From: Phocoena phocoena
Taxonomy: Eukaryota > Chordata > Mammalia > Artiodactyla > Phocoenidae
Assembly: GCF_963924675.1 (NCBI RefSeq)
Contig: NC_089239.1
Coordinates: 34,185,818 to 34,249,817, forward strand
Direction: 5' to 3'
Length of the DNA: 64,000 nucleotides
Numbering within the stretch: the first letter of the stretch is position 1; each line of letters opens with the position of its first letter. The translations under genes were made by a program, and so were the position numbers. Under the pieces are notes generated by a model. It searched no databases. It saw nothing but the letters and a program-made list of their open reading frames with translations, and was not told the DNA's origin. Positions 12,715 through 22,649 of this stretch are shown piece by piece.

Positions 12715-13023
12715 TCAACATAGTGTTTTTGTTTCCTTTGGACATATTCCCAGAAGTGGAGTTCCTGGGTCTTTTGGTAGTTCTAGTTTCAATTTTTTGA
12801 GAATCCTCCATACTGTTCTCCATAGTGGCTGTATCAATTTACAGTCCCACCAGCAGTGCACAAGGGTTCCCTTTTCTCCATATCCACACCAGCACTCGTT
12901 ATCTCCTGTCTTTTTGATAATAGCCATTCTAACAGGCATAAGGTGATATCTCATTGTGGCTTTGAGTTCCATTTCCCTAACGACTACCGATGTTGAGCAC
13001 CTTTGCATGTACCTGTTGGCCAT
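12715..13023 (-). pseudogene. L1 ORF2 C-terminal remnant
   Basis: The minus-strand frame begins [14 protein letters not shown] and contains [30 protein letters not shown] and [11 protein letters not shown] segments, typical of the cysteine-containing C-terminal region of L1 ORF2p. It follows the reverse-transcriptase domain in a complete protein; here that domain is absent. About 102 codons stay open, then the frame is lost. It is a relic within the L1 at 12239-13228, not an independent gene. Confidence 0.9.
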
Positions 13024-13228
13024 TCTTATATCTTCTTTGGGAAAAGTGTCTATTGAGTTCCTTTACCTGTTTTTAATTGAATTATTAGTGATTTTGCTCT
13101 CTAGCTGTATAAGTTCTTTATGTATTTTGGATATTAACCCCTTATCAGATAGGTGGTCTATAAATATCTTTCTCATTCTGTAGGTTGTCTTTTCATTTTG
13201 TTTTTTGTTTCTTTGCTGTGCAGAAGTC

Positions 13229-14604
13229 ATCCATTTCTTTCTGGGTCAAATTACAGTCATTAGGGGAACTGGAACAGTGAGACTGAATACCATGACAGGG
13301 CCCTACTGTGGTGGAGATGATCAAGTTACTGGAAATTTCTAGGAGTTGTTTCCGTGGTGTAGACAATGACTGTTACAGTGCTTTGAATTACCAGCAGGAT
13401 TCAAAGCACTTTGGAGTCAGAATCACATGTTTTTTGAGAAGAATTCCCGAGGGAGCCAACAGTTTTCTCTGGCTGGGCTGAGATCTCCTGTAGTCCAGAG
13501 AAAGGAACCGTGTACGTACAACATAACGCTTCTGCTCAGGCCAGCACCATCACTTAACAGTGTACCCTGCTTCTCTCATTGTGCCCATAACAGGTTGCTT
13601 TTCCATCACTTTTTAAACTTTATTTTAGTACCTTGTGACTAGGAAAAATGGAAAACACTTGAAAAGAGTCTACCGGAAGACTGTTCAAGAACTGCATGAG
13701 GAAATTGCTTCTCCAGATTTCTCTGCTGTCATGTTCTGTGAAACAAAGACCCCAGTAGTCCTTCCTCAAACCTCTGCACTGTTACAACTTCAGATACAAT
13801 CCCTTCAAAGCACACTCCACACAGAAGAAAAAGACCTGTATTCTTGCTCGCATATTTCTTTGAACACCCTCCTGCTTGAAGTTTAAATGTAGCTCAAAAA
13901 ACCATAATTTTCAGACCTTAACTCTATCAGTCTCATGACTTTACTGCTAGAACCAAATGAATCAATAGTAACGATCAGACTATCCCATGCATCAAACAAG
14001 TAACCCTAGAAAACGCACTCCGGGGATAAATGATAGGTGATGCATGTTTTATAGCCCATCACTTAGCCCATACTTAACTACAGTGTGCACTCATTTAAAG
14101 AGGTTACTTTGCTCTAGCAAACAGTAAAAGCAACTGCGTATTTATTGGATTGTTGCCAAATACAGTGATCCCATCACAGTGACTTTAAGGGGACACAATT
14201 GTAGTCCGTCACCAGCTGGGTTTACTTTTTTTACACACTTCAGAGAAGTGGCCAGTACTGTTTCAGTGAAAGCATTATCACACATGACCAACTAGCCAGG
14301 AAAATAAAACAAGTGGGGAAGAGTGACCAAAGAATCACGGAAGGAAAAATGGGCAGTTTGGAGTGTAACAGATTCCTTGATTTGGTGCCAAATGTAAGCC
14401 CCACCTGAGTAATTCATAAATAAAGGAGAGAAGATTCCCCTGTTCTTTATATAATAATAATAATTTGTTTTGCTCTTTATATTTGTTTTGTTATTTATTG
14501 CTATCTGCATGAATCTTCAAAGAAGGCCAAGTAGAACTTTTGTCTATATAAATCATAGCCAAATTGTCACTAGATTGTGTGCTGAACTGTCTTTGAATAG
14601 AATA
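13229..14604. other. unique DNA, no gene seen
   Basis: An 83-codon plus-strand frame at 13635-13886 has no recognised similarity. A perfect 12-bp inverted repeat lies at 13377-13410 and is listed separately. No transposable element is recognised. Confidence 0.5.
13377..13410. repeat. perfect 12-bp inverted repeat, 10-nt loop
   Basis: The arm AGTGCTTTGAAT at 13377-13388 is exactly the reverse complement of 13399-13410, with a 10-nt loop between. It could fold as a stable hairpin in DNA or RNA. The flanks do not extend the pairing. Confidence 0.85.
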
Positions 14605-15040
14605 ATTTCTTTTTTTGTATTCATATTTTTTATTGGAGTGTAGTTGATTTACAAGGTTGTGTTAGTTTCTGCTGTGCAGCAAGGTGAGTCAGTTATACAT
14701 AAACACATAGCCACTTCTTTTTTTTAGATTCTGTTCCCATGTAGGTCATTACAGAGTGCTGAATAGAGTTCCCTGTGCTCTGCAGTAGGTTCTCAGTAAT
14801 TATGTAATATCTATTCTATGTATAGGAGTGTGTATATGTCAATCCCAATCACCCAGTTTATCCCTCCCCACCCCTTTGCCCCCCTGGGAACCACAAGTTT
14901 GTTTTCTACATCTGTGACTCCACTTCTGTTTTGTAAACACGTTCATTTGTACCATTTCCTTAAATTCCACATATAAGCGATATTATGTATTGCTTTCTCT
15001 GTCTGACTTACTTCACTCAGTATGACAGTCTCACAGGGTG
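14605..15040 (-). mobile_element. 5'-truncated L1 3' end
   Basis: After T-rich sequence at 14608-14631, blocks such as 'ttggagtgtagttgatttac', 'gttagtttctgctgtgcagc', 'agttccctgtgctctgcagt', 'tttgttttctacatctgtg' and 'ctgacttacttcactcagta' are the reverse complement of a cetartiodactyl L1 3' untranslated end. It stops near 15040 before any ORF2 sequence. No convincing target duplication is seen. Confidence 0.88.
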
Positions 15041-15045
15041 TTCAG

Positions 15046-16704
15046 GTTAGGGTTAGAGATCTGAGACAGGTTTTCTAACACGGTAATACAAAGAGGATGT
15101 CGTCTCTGGCTGTGGCTGATGGCGGGTCGGCCGGGGCTGGGGGAACAATGCCTTACAGATGACTGCTTCCTCACCCACCTTTTGATTGGTCAGATTTGTT
15201 CAGTCATCCAGTCGTGTATCAGTCTCTCCAACAAACACACATTGAACCCATTCTCTGAACTAAGTATATTGTTAGGACACAATTTCCTGCAATTCAGTCT
15301 GGGTAGAATCCTACCCCCAAATCTTTTTTGCACGAAGCCATCTTTGAGGCTGAAAGTGAAATATGCTTTATAACAAAGTCTACATTATGGGTTCGATGAA
15401 TCATTATAAATTCAGAATATTGATTTTGGCTTTGGTAGAACTCCACTTTTTAGAAAACTATCTCTCTTTGGAGTTTTCTTTTGCTTATGGAAAAAAAAAT
15501 CATGTCAAGCATTATAAACTACTGTGAGCCTTATAAGCAAAAATATGAGATTGACTTTTCCCCTTAGATACAAGACTGTCGTGTGTTATTTGGCCAGCAT
15601 AATTAATTTAATTATTTTCTAATGACAGTGATACGTTACCAAAGTAATGCAAAGACATTAAACCCACGTGCTCTCGTCCTGACATCTTGAATGTATCTCT
15701 ATGGTAACAGACATTTGACAGTGCCACCGTGAGATGAAGCCAATTAAGATAAATGAGAGATCAGTGTACAGTTCACTCTGAGCATAAACTTTTTAGGAAA
15801 TTGTTGGTGTCATTGGATTGCAAATAAGTCACTTGAAAGTATTTGTTAAAATCTGAAACTTGGAATGGTTTTAAACACAAGCCTATTTGATTGATTTACA
15901 GCATCAGGGTTCAGCTGTGAATAGCATTCTATTCAAATCTACATTTTAGAAATGTATCCTTGGCAATGATAAGTATTTTTCATACTCAGTCACATTTTTT
16001 TAATGATACCCAAATTGTCACAAAAATTATCTGCTAATATAGAAAGGAATTTTTTTCTAGATCATAAAAATACGTTTTAAAAACTTTTTCATCATTAGGA
16101 AATCAAGATACAGTTTTATTTCTGCTTAAATATTTTATAATAAATGCACTCATTCATCAAAAATATACCTTTGTTATTTTTACTAAAGATGTGCTAGGTT
16201 ATATTAGAAATCTGGGGAAAATATTTCATATTTCTATTTTACTTTCAAGGATCACCTGATTTTAAGGCATTATATTAAGTTAACATGTATAACAATTTAT
16301 TTTTATATTAACGCTCAATACCGGAAAAAATAAAAAAAAAAAACTTATTCAGGGGGAAGTTTTACATGTCCTGTCTTATATGCAGGTATTAGTTGCCCAT
16401 TTGATATGTTTGTACTTTTCAAATAGTTTATTCCTCGCTAATACATTCATACAGAGTCCAGACTCCATGGTAGCTTAAAAGAATTGGTTAAAACACTTCT
16501 GTCAGGGATTTGACCCATGTAGAAGTCTACTTAGGTACTTATTACTTGAACCAACCAAAGAACATTGGAAAGTAACTTTAGGGGAAAATGAAATTGTGAT
16601 TTTTATCTGAAAATGGATAAAACGGATATAGGAACTAACTTAATCACTTACAATTTTTTAAAATTTATTTTGCAAATTTAAAATAATAAACTGTATTTAA
16701 AATA
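15046..16704. other. unique AT-rich DNA, no gene seen
   Basis: No gene or repeat is named here. The part at 15590-15760 has a cluster of ATTA/TAAT cores in otherwise complex sequence and resembles conserved non-coding DNA. That is an impression, not a demonstrated feature. Confidence 0.45.
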
Positions 16705-17012
16705 GTCGATTGTATATATGTACCACACCTTCTTCATCTGTTCATCTGTTGATGAACACTTCAGTTGTTTCCATGCCTTGGCTGTTGTGAATAGTGCTGC
16801 AGTGCACATTGGGGTTCATGCATCTTTTCAAATTATAGTTTTCTCAAGATATATGCCCAGGAGTGGGGTTGAAGGATCACATGGCAACTCTTTTTAGTTT
16901 TTTGAGGAACCTCCGTACCGTTTTCCATAGTGGCTGCACCAGTTTATATTCCCAACAGTGTAGGAGGGTTCCCTATTCTCCATCCCCTCTTCAGCATTTG
17001 TGGACACATTAA
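16705..17012 (-). mobile_element. internal L1 3' fragment
   Basis: Blocks 'tgtatatatgtaccacacc', 'catctgttgatgaacactt', 'ccttggctgttgtgaatagt', 'gatatatgcccaggagtgg' and 'ttttccatagtggctgcacc' are the reverse complement of L1 3'UTR and the end of ORF2. It lacks a tail at its left edge, so it is an internal fragment of an older, eroded copy. Confidence 0.85.
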
Positions 17013-17644
17013 TCGCTATTTTAGGTAAATCAGATTGAGAGGTGGGCTTTTAAAATATCAGTGATTTTAATAGTAAACAAGTAGATTCCAATATAGTAAA
17101 CTTAGTCAAACTTACATAATTACGTTGATAAAATCAGGGAAACTTTTGTGTGCATTTAAATGAAGAAATCTACACAGATCGGATAATCTTTGAGGTTTCT
17201 CCTGTTGGACATTGTCTAAGACACACACACACATCTTAATGTGGCTAGCTTTTGGCTTGCATGAAATCTTGATGTGTCCATGGATAGGTCCTTCTGATGA
17301 CGGTGACCTAATTATCAGAGCAGTCTTTCCTATTGTGCTTAGACTCAGCCTGAGAATCTTCTAAAACCTATTTCTCCAGCCAGCCACCACCAGCTGATTT
17401 GGATTGGCACTAAAGTAAGAAACTAAATACCGTCCCTGCTTCACATCTTGCCTATTATTAAGTTAGCTGGGCACGTGCAGACGTTGAATTTCGCTTTGCT
17501 TTCCATTATCGTAACCCCATGTATTTTGAGTAATGGCTCTACGCTTCACATAGACTCCCATTGTGAGAACACTGACATCACCGATACTCTCTCCAGGTAA
17601 ACAAAATCCAACAAATCCACTTCTTTAACGAGATAACAGGAGTT

Positions 17645-17875
17645 GAGAGCTTTTTAGCGTGAGGCACTCTAATAAGTGTTTTAAATATGTCATTGTATTC
17701 AGTTCTCATAGAAGCTATGAGGTAAGAACCATTATTATCCCCAGTTGACAAATAAAGATACTGAGGCTTTAGGGAAGTTACAAAACTTACTAAAAATACA
17801 TTCAAGTTGAAGAACCAGGATTCTGATTAAGACTGTGTGAAACTAAAGTCTGGGTTTCTAACCAGTATACTAAAA
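17645..17875 (+). mobile_element. MIR SINE
   Basis: Near-full-length MIR in sense orientation: 'ggcactctaataagtgtttt', the core 'tgaggtaagaaccattattat' with 'ccccagttgacaaata', 'actgaggctttagggaagtt' and the terminal 'tctaaccagtatacta'. MIR is an ancient tRNA-derived SINE that relied on L2 for mobility. It is strongly diverged, as expected for its age. Confidence 0.85.
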
Positions 17876-18341
17876 ACTGCCCCCCAGTAAAGAACATTCC
17901 ATTCTTTATATGACTTCATGTGTCTCAGATATAAGCTGTATTTTGTTGTGTGCTAATTTTAGCCAATATCCTGGTCTTGGTTTCTTTATCTCTAAAATGA
18001 GTCTCCATGAAAATGTACTCCAAGATCCCTTCTCCCGGGACACGTTCTATCTGTGTAAAGTTACTTTTACTATGAATCGGTAAACTGACCAGATATCTTA
18101 ACAGATGCAGACTGTAGTAATAAAAAGTGGGTGAAGTACTCTAAACATCTCAGGGAAAGTAAAGAGGGGAAAAACTCAGCAAAGTAATGACTTATTAGGA
18201 TGTTGTGAACTGAAACAGGCTGAACAAAGCTGCAGCTAAGAGTTTACGTGAATAGAACAAAAGTACTGATGGTGTTACTATTCAAAATCAGTCTAGCCTT
18301 AATAGTGCTGTTAAAAATTGCCTCTTCACTTGGTATCTTAA

Positions 18342-18378
18342 CTTTTTCTTTTTCTTTTCTTTTCTTTTTCACTCCTCC
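18342..18378. repeat. polypyrimidine tract (CTTTT-type)
   Basis: An almost pure C/T run built from CTTTT and CTTTTT units. Mirror symmetry within such a tract can favour intramolecular triplex formation. No repeat element is attached. Confidence 0.75.
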
Positions 18379-18669
18379 ATACTAAATCTGTGACTTATCC
18401 GGGACTTTGCTACAAAACTAATGCTATTATTCTTATTTTATTTATGAGCAAAAATTATAAAGTCAAATTTTATTATAGTATCTGATTACCAAGAGCATAA
18501 ATGACAGAATACTGTTATTCCCTCTATTTATTTATTTTCATTTTTATCAGAAAAGATATTTGTAAGATTAAAAACATCACCTTATAAACAACTTCCCGAA
18601 AACAGTGTGCAAAAATTCCTGTATCCTTTGAATGTATTTGTTCTCCTACTCCTACCCAATTTATATTGT

Positions 18670-18796
18670 ATTTTATATATATAAACATAAATGTACATTT
18701 ATACATATATACACATGTATGTATGTGTATACGTACACGTGTACACATATATGTAGTGTGTATATATAAATGCATATGTATGTATATATGTATAAT
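18670..18796. repeat. alternating purine-pyrimidine TA/TG/CA tract
   Basis: The tract is a degenerate mixture of TA, CA and TG dinucleotides with ACAT/ATGT steps. It includes the perfect 12-bp palindrome GTACACGTGTAC at 18733-18744. Alternating purine-pyrimidine DNA of this kind can adopt Z-form or cruciform structure under supercoiling. Confidence 0.8.
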
Positions 18797-18945
18797 ACTC
18801 CTGTAATCCTAGGGAATAAAAAATGCAAACAAATTATACTGACATTTTAAATGAACCTTTTAGAAAATGAAAGCAAAGTTAATAGTTTGAGTTAATTTTT
18901 TGCGATCTTCTGCTTAAAGGTAGGAGCACGATTTATTGCTGAGTA

Positions 18946-19018
18946 ATATATGTGTATACGTGTAAATGTATATACATACATATATACGTGTGTATATATA
19001 TGACACATGTATATGTAA
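18946..19018. repeat. alternating purine-pyrimidine TA/TG tract
   Basis: A second tract of the same character as the one at 18670-18796, about 150 bp downstream, with TATACGTG steps. The intervening sequence is non-repetitive. Confidence 0.75.
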
Positions 19019-19720
19019 CTTTGTGTATTAAACTTTGGCTTCTTTTTATATAAAATTAAAAAATAGAAGTTTAGTATGATTTGTTTTAAAAGTTTCTCTT
19101 TAAAAATTCTTCAGGAATATTATAAATACTGAAGAGTTTCTAGGCAAAGTTGAGAAAGTACAAATAAATACACACTCAAAAATAAAGGGACTTGAGCAAT
19201 AGGTAGCGGTTTGAGATGAATGGATTACGTTTCTCCTGAATTCTGTTTCATTTAACTTAGTGTTTTTGAGGTCAGGTTGGTATTATGGGCCTAGTTAGCC
19301 TTTCCTTATTCTCAGATCCCACAAGTGGGGCAAGAATTAGGAAAGCAATCTCAGCTCTAAAGACAAACAAAAAAAAGCAAGCACTATCTGGTGAAGATTC
19401 TTTCAGAAGGAAGACAAAGGATTCTGGAAGTCAGAATAGCTATCAACAGAGGTTCTTCTACCTGAAATAATTGTCACGTGACTCAGGTGCCAACGTTACA
19501 GAAAGGAGCAGGAAATAGTCCCTGCCTTCGGGAACCTCACGGACAAATGGGGAAAATGAAGCAGTGAAGAGCTGTGAGAGAGGAGGAAAGAGGAAAAGAG
19601 AGATGAGAACATCCTATGATTCAACATTTACATCAGACACTAAAGCATTCCCCTTTTGTTTCTTATTTTTGGAATTTCCAATTAGATGTTTACAGATTTT
19701 TAGATTTCAATAAATTAACA

Positions 19721-19905
19721 CAATGGTTCTCAGACTTCAATACACATAAGAATCATTTAGAAGCTTTTACGGAAACACTTCTGTTGCCCACCCCTAACCC
19801 TAAAGTTTTTTACTTCATTTGTGTTGGAGAGACATGAGAATTTGCATTTCTAAGTTCCCGTGTGATGTTATTGATGGTCTGGGCAACACGTTTTGGGAAT
19901 CATTG
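19721..19905 (+). mobile_element. hAT-Charlie MER5-like DNA transposon relic
   Basis: The left end CAATGGTTCTCAG and right end TTTTGGGAATCATTG are inverted repeats of each other, in the MER5 pattern. The body carries 'caatacacataagaatcatt', 'gagaatttgcatttctaa' and similar blocks of that non-autonomous family. The bases after the right end (CTCTAAAA) fit the nTCTAnAn target preference of Charlie elements. The matching 8 bp on the left is eroded. Confidence 0.75.
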
Positions 19906-21109
19906 CTCTAAAATTTATCTCAAATAAGGATTTCAATAACACTTGAATCATGTATACAAATACCACAATAACCTAAGCCAACTAAAGAATTTATTTCCCA
20001 TAGTACTGCTAGATTTAAAGACTTTTTTAATGTTATAATAACCCAGTGGAGTGTGCAAATTTCTCGTAGTGTTAAAATGCGTCATTGCATCAACTTAAAA
20101 AAATATTATCTTATGACCTTCATTCTCAAAGAGATAATAAAAGTGATTGATTACCACAATCCACACTCCTGTGTTTTCTGTGTCTTGGGGATAAATTCTG
20201 TGTTAACTCCATTCTTAGCATTAAATTGCTTTTTGAGATGTTAATTATTCATTGTATTCCATACAGGGAGAACAGTGCACACTTGCAGACCAGAGGTAGA
20301 GTAGGTAAATATTTTCATGACCCTGTTTAGAGAATTTTAAAGTTGAAACAGTTCAAAAATTGTCCCTAGTGGTGGAACCTGTGTTCATAGTCACTTACAC
20401 AATTCTATCTCTGAAGCATGTTTCTTTCAGTTCCTTCCTCGTTTTTCCTTCAGCTCTAGTCTTGATGACGTTAAGTCCTGTGACGTTAGCCAAACTGAAT
20501 GTGTACCAGTTTTTTACTGATGAAAAGCCAAAGAGATTAGTGATCCTTTTGACTTACCACTGTCTTTAAAACAGCTAAACGTATGAAGCATTGCACAGGA
20601 GTCTCCATTATGACCAGCATTCTTCTAATTATGCTTTAACACACGTGGACAGGGATAAAAACGACAGCAGCAATACACAGGCATCTTGAGAGCCGTGAGT
20701 TCAGTTTTGGGGGAGGCTTACTGGGGACTCTAGCCCGGGAGACGGTTGTGTGCTTGATGGCATGCACGCAACTCCTTAAAAGGTTGCAGCTCATCAGAGG
20801 AGCAGGTGTCTACGTTAATGATTCTAGTGCTTCTCTAGGTATGAGAAGATGTAAGAAATCGGGTTCATACAGTTCTTCCTGAAACTATCTAACTATCTGA
20901 AGGCCTGTGCTTCCAGTTTCTTCCAGATCACGGTGCCTCATTCCCGATATCTGCCCTGAACTTCTTTCGAGGTGTGTCAGAGGTCAGCAACTGGGATGAC
21001 TAATGACCTCATCCCTTAGAGCCTGATGGCAAGTGACATTCTTTAGTTGGCACGTGTAATGTTTGCCTCTACTGTGAACACTGTGATAGCGACCAAGGAT
21101 TCAGACATG
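19906..21109. other. unique DNA, no gene seen
   Basis: No gene or confidently named repeat. Open frames are below 70 codons. Confidence 0.5.
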
Positions 21110-21330
21110 AGTACGTGATCCTGTTTTGCAGGAACTGATGGGCAGACAAGAGAACAGCGCAGTACAATATGGAATGCAGAGTGGTCTCTTGTAAAGGTAA
21201 ACAGAGGTCTGGGGTTGCTTCAGAAGGGCAGGAGTGCTCCACATGTGAAATCAGGGAAGCCCACCAACCAGGGGCTATGTTTGAGGTGGCTCTTAAAAGT
21301 GAATAGGAATATTCTGGGCCGAGAAGGAGA
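21110..21330 (-). mobile_element. L2-like (CR1-clade) LINE fragment
   Basis: Words such as 'atcagggaagcccaccaacc', 'tatgtttgaggtggctctta' and 'aagtgaataggaatattctg' follow the pattern of reverse-complement L2-type sequence (lead-in 'cagggaaggcttcctggagg', then 'tgagctgggtcttgaa'). It is strongly diverged. Family assignment within the CR1 clade is uncertain. Confidence 0.5.
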
Positions 21331-21493
21331 ACCGATCCTCCAGAGAGGTAGAAAAATATTTACAGCCCCATTTAGTGGTTGAACAAAATGCCACCCCAGC
21401 TATGAACCTAATTGGGGGATTAAATAGATATGCTTCAGACCATAGGCATCAACAACATGTGGCTACTTATTTTACTGGTGTTACTGCATTTTT

Positions 21494-21727
21494 AAAAAGA
21501 ATGAAACAGGGCTTCCCTGGTGGCGCGGTGGTTGAGAGTCCGCCTGCCGATGCAGGGGACACGGGTTCGTGCCCCGGTCCGGGAGGGTCCCACATGCCGC
21601 GGAGCGGCTGGGCCCGTGAGCCATGGCCGCTGAGCCTGCGCATCCGGAGCCTGTGCTCCGCAACGGGAGAGGCCACAGCAGTGAGAGGCCCGCGCACCGC
21701 AAAAAAAAAAAAAAAAGAATGAAACAG
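21494..21727 (+). mobile_element. CHR-type SINE with 16-bp direct repeats
   Basis: The body at 21510-21711 begins GGCTTCCCTGGTGGCGC. It has pol III A-box-like (TGGTGGCGCGGTGG) and B-box-like (GGTTCGTGCC) motifs from its tRNA(Glu) ancestry, a GC-rich tRNA-unrelated part and a terminal A run. The direct repeat AAAAAGAATGAAACAG flanks it at 21494-21509 and 21712-21727 without mismatch. The intact repeats and low divergence mark a relatively recent insertion. Antisense reading creates the long spurious frame that spans this region. Confidence 0.95.
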
Positions 21728-21779
21728 TCTGAAAAAAGGGTGCGTCAGTATTAAATATTTTGGTAAAGGCCATGGTACA

Positions 21780-21965
21780 CATTGTCTGAAGAATTCAAAG
21801 CAAGAGGAAATTCTTAAAGTGGAATATATCAGAAGCCTCCATAGAGGAGGTAAGACTTCAATTAGTTCTTGGAGAACATTCGGGGTTCGAGGGCAGGCTG
21901 AAGTCTGACAGTGGAGAAAGCAGGCTGAAGAGAAGTAGCCCCAGATCTGCAAGAAACCAACCTGA
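21780..21965 (-). mobile_element. L2-like (CR1-clade) LINE fragment
   Basis: The block 'agaagcctccatagagg' followed by 'aggtaagacttcaattagtt' resembles the reverse-complement L2 pattern seen at 21110-21330. The two pieces match the same part of the consensus, so they are probably separate insertions. Strongly diverged. Confidence 0.45.
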
Positions 21966-22024
21966 AGGTCATGAATGTTTTCTGACACTGAATTTTCCAG
22001 AATATCTCTGCCAATGTAAATAAT

Positions 22025-22060
22025 GGTGTGTGTGCATATATATGTGTGTGTGTGTGTATA
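22025..22060. repeat. (TG)n / TATA microsatellite
   Basis: A short tract of TG dinucleotides interrupted by CATATATA. Likely polymorphic. Confidence 0.85.
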
Positions 22061-22294
22061 AATCCTCATATTTTTTGTATATGCGTTAAAATAATGGATT
22101 GTTTGGATTTTTGGTTTATAAAGAGCTACCCTCACAATAAATCTTTTGACATATTCACATGATATAATATTTATGATTTTGGCAAAAGAAGAATGATTTC
22201 CATTCCAACTGCTGTTAGCCCTCAAAAATAAAACCCAACGCGTTTCTTTCTCTCACAATCCAAAATGATAAGCTTTTTTAAAAAGCTGTCATAG

Positions 22295-22311
22295 AAAAAA
22301 AAAAAAAAAAA
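22295..22311. repeat. A17 run
   Basis: A pure A run with no recognised element to its left and no direct repeat around it. It could be an orphan tail that lost its duplication, or a simple homopolymer. A short palindrome AGCTTTTTTAAAAAGCT lies just upstream at 22271-22287. Confidence 0.7.
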
Positions 22312-22410
22312 CAGATCCTGAATAATAGTAAAGGAGGATTATTGTATATGTTCCCAAAAGTTTTTCAGTCCCTTTCATCCTGGGGATCCTGTGACTGGTT
22401 TACTCTCTTT

Positions 22411-22649
22411 AATAAGTGAGTGTGGGGCTTCCCTGGTGGCTCAGTTGTTGAGAGTCCGCCTGCCGATGCAGGGGACACGTGTTCGTGCCCCGGTCTGGGA
22501 GGATCCCACATGCCGCGGAGCGGCTGGGCCCGTGAGCCATGGCCGCTGAGCCTGCGCGTCCGGAGCCTGTGCTCCACAACGGGAGAGGCCACGACAGTGA
22601 GAGGCCTGCGTACCACAAAAAAAATTAAAAAATTAAAAAAAATAAGTGA
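22411..22649 (+). mobile_element. CHR-type SINE with short direct repeats
   Basis: The body from about 22424 to 22640 is the same subtype as the copy at 21510-21711, with a few substitutions (GGCTCAGTTGTT in place of GGCGCAGTGGTT). It has an impure tail of A runs broken by TT. AATAAGTGA occurs at 22411-22419 and 22641-22649; a similar further five bases suggest an original duplication of about 14 bp. The broken tail suggests more time since insertion than for the neighbouring copies. Confidence 0.93.

Larger units (their letters stand above)
12239..13228 (-). mobile_element. 5'-truncated L1: 3'UTR plus end of ORF2
   Basis: A T run at 12239-12250 is the tail on minus. The block from 12280 is L1 3' untranslated sequence, with the classic 'atattccattgtat' block interrupted by an (ATCT)n run. 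From about 12715 to 13228 it is the C-terminal part of ORF2 read on minus. I could not identify a target duplication. The element is too diverged and truncated to be active. Confidence 0.9.
17876..19720. other. unique and low-complexity DNA, no gene seen
   Basis: This contains the polypyrimidine tract at 18342-18378 and two AT/GT-rich alternating tracts, all listed separately. The part at 19500-19600 has a faint L2-like look. No gene is recognised. Confidence 0.5.

Noticed and set aside
13635..13886. 83-codon plus-strand frame as a possible exon
   Set aside because: Basic start and a glutamine/leucine-rich stretch, but no family recognised and no paired splice sites that I can defend.
15045..15056. 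GGTTAGGGTTAG as an interstitial telomere repeat
   Set aside because: Only two units at the edge of an L1 fragment. Too short to separate from chance.
21467..22225. 252-codon minus-strand open frame, the longest in the window
   Set aside because: It runs through the antisense of a CHR SINE, an L2-like relic and a TG microsatellite. The same SINE-derived peptide recurs at the other CHR copies, so it is not a gene.
22295..22311. A17 run as a tail-only insertion
   Set aside because: No direct repeat flanks it.
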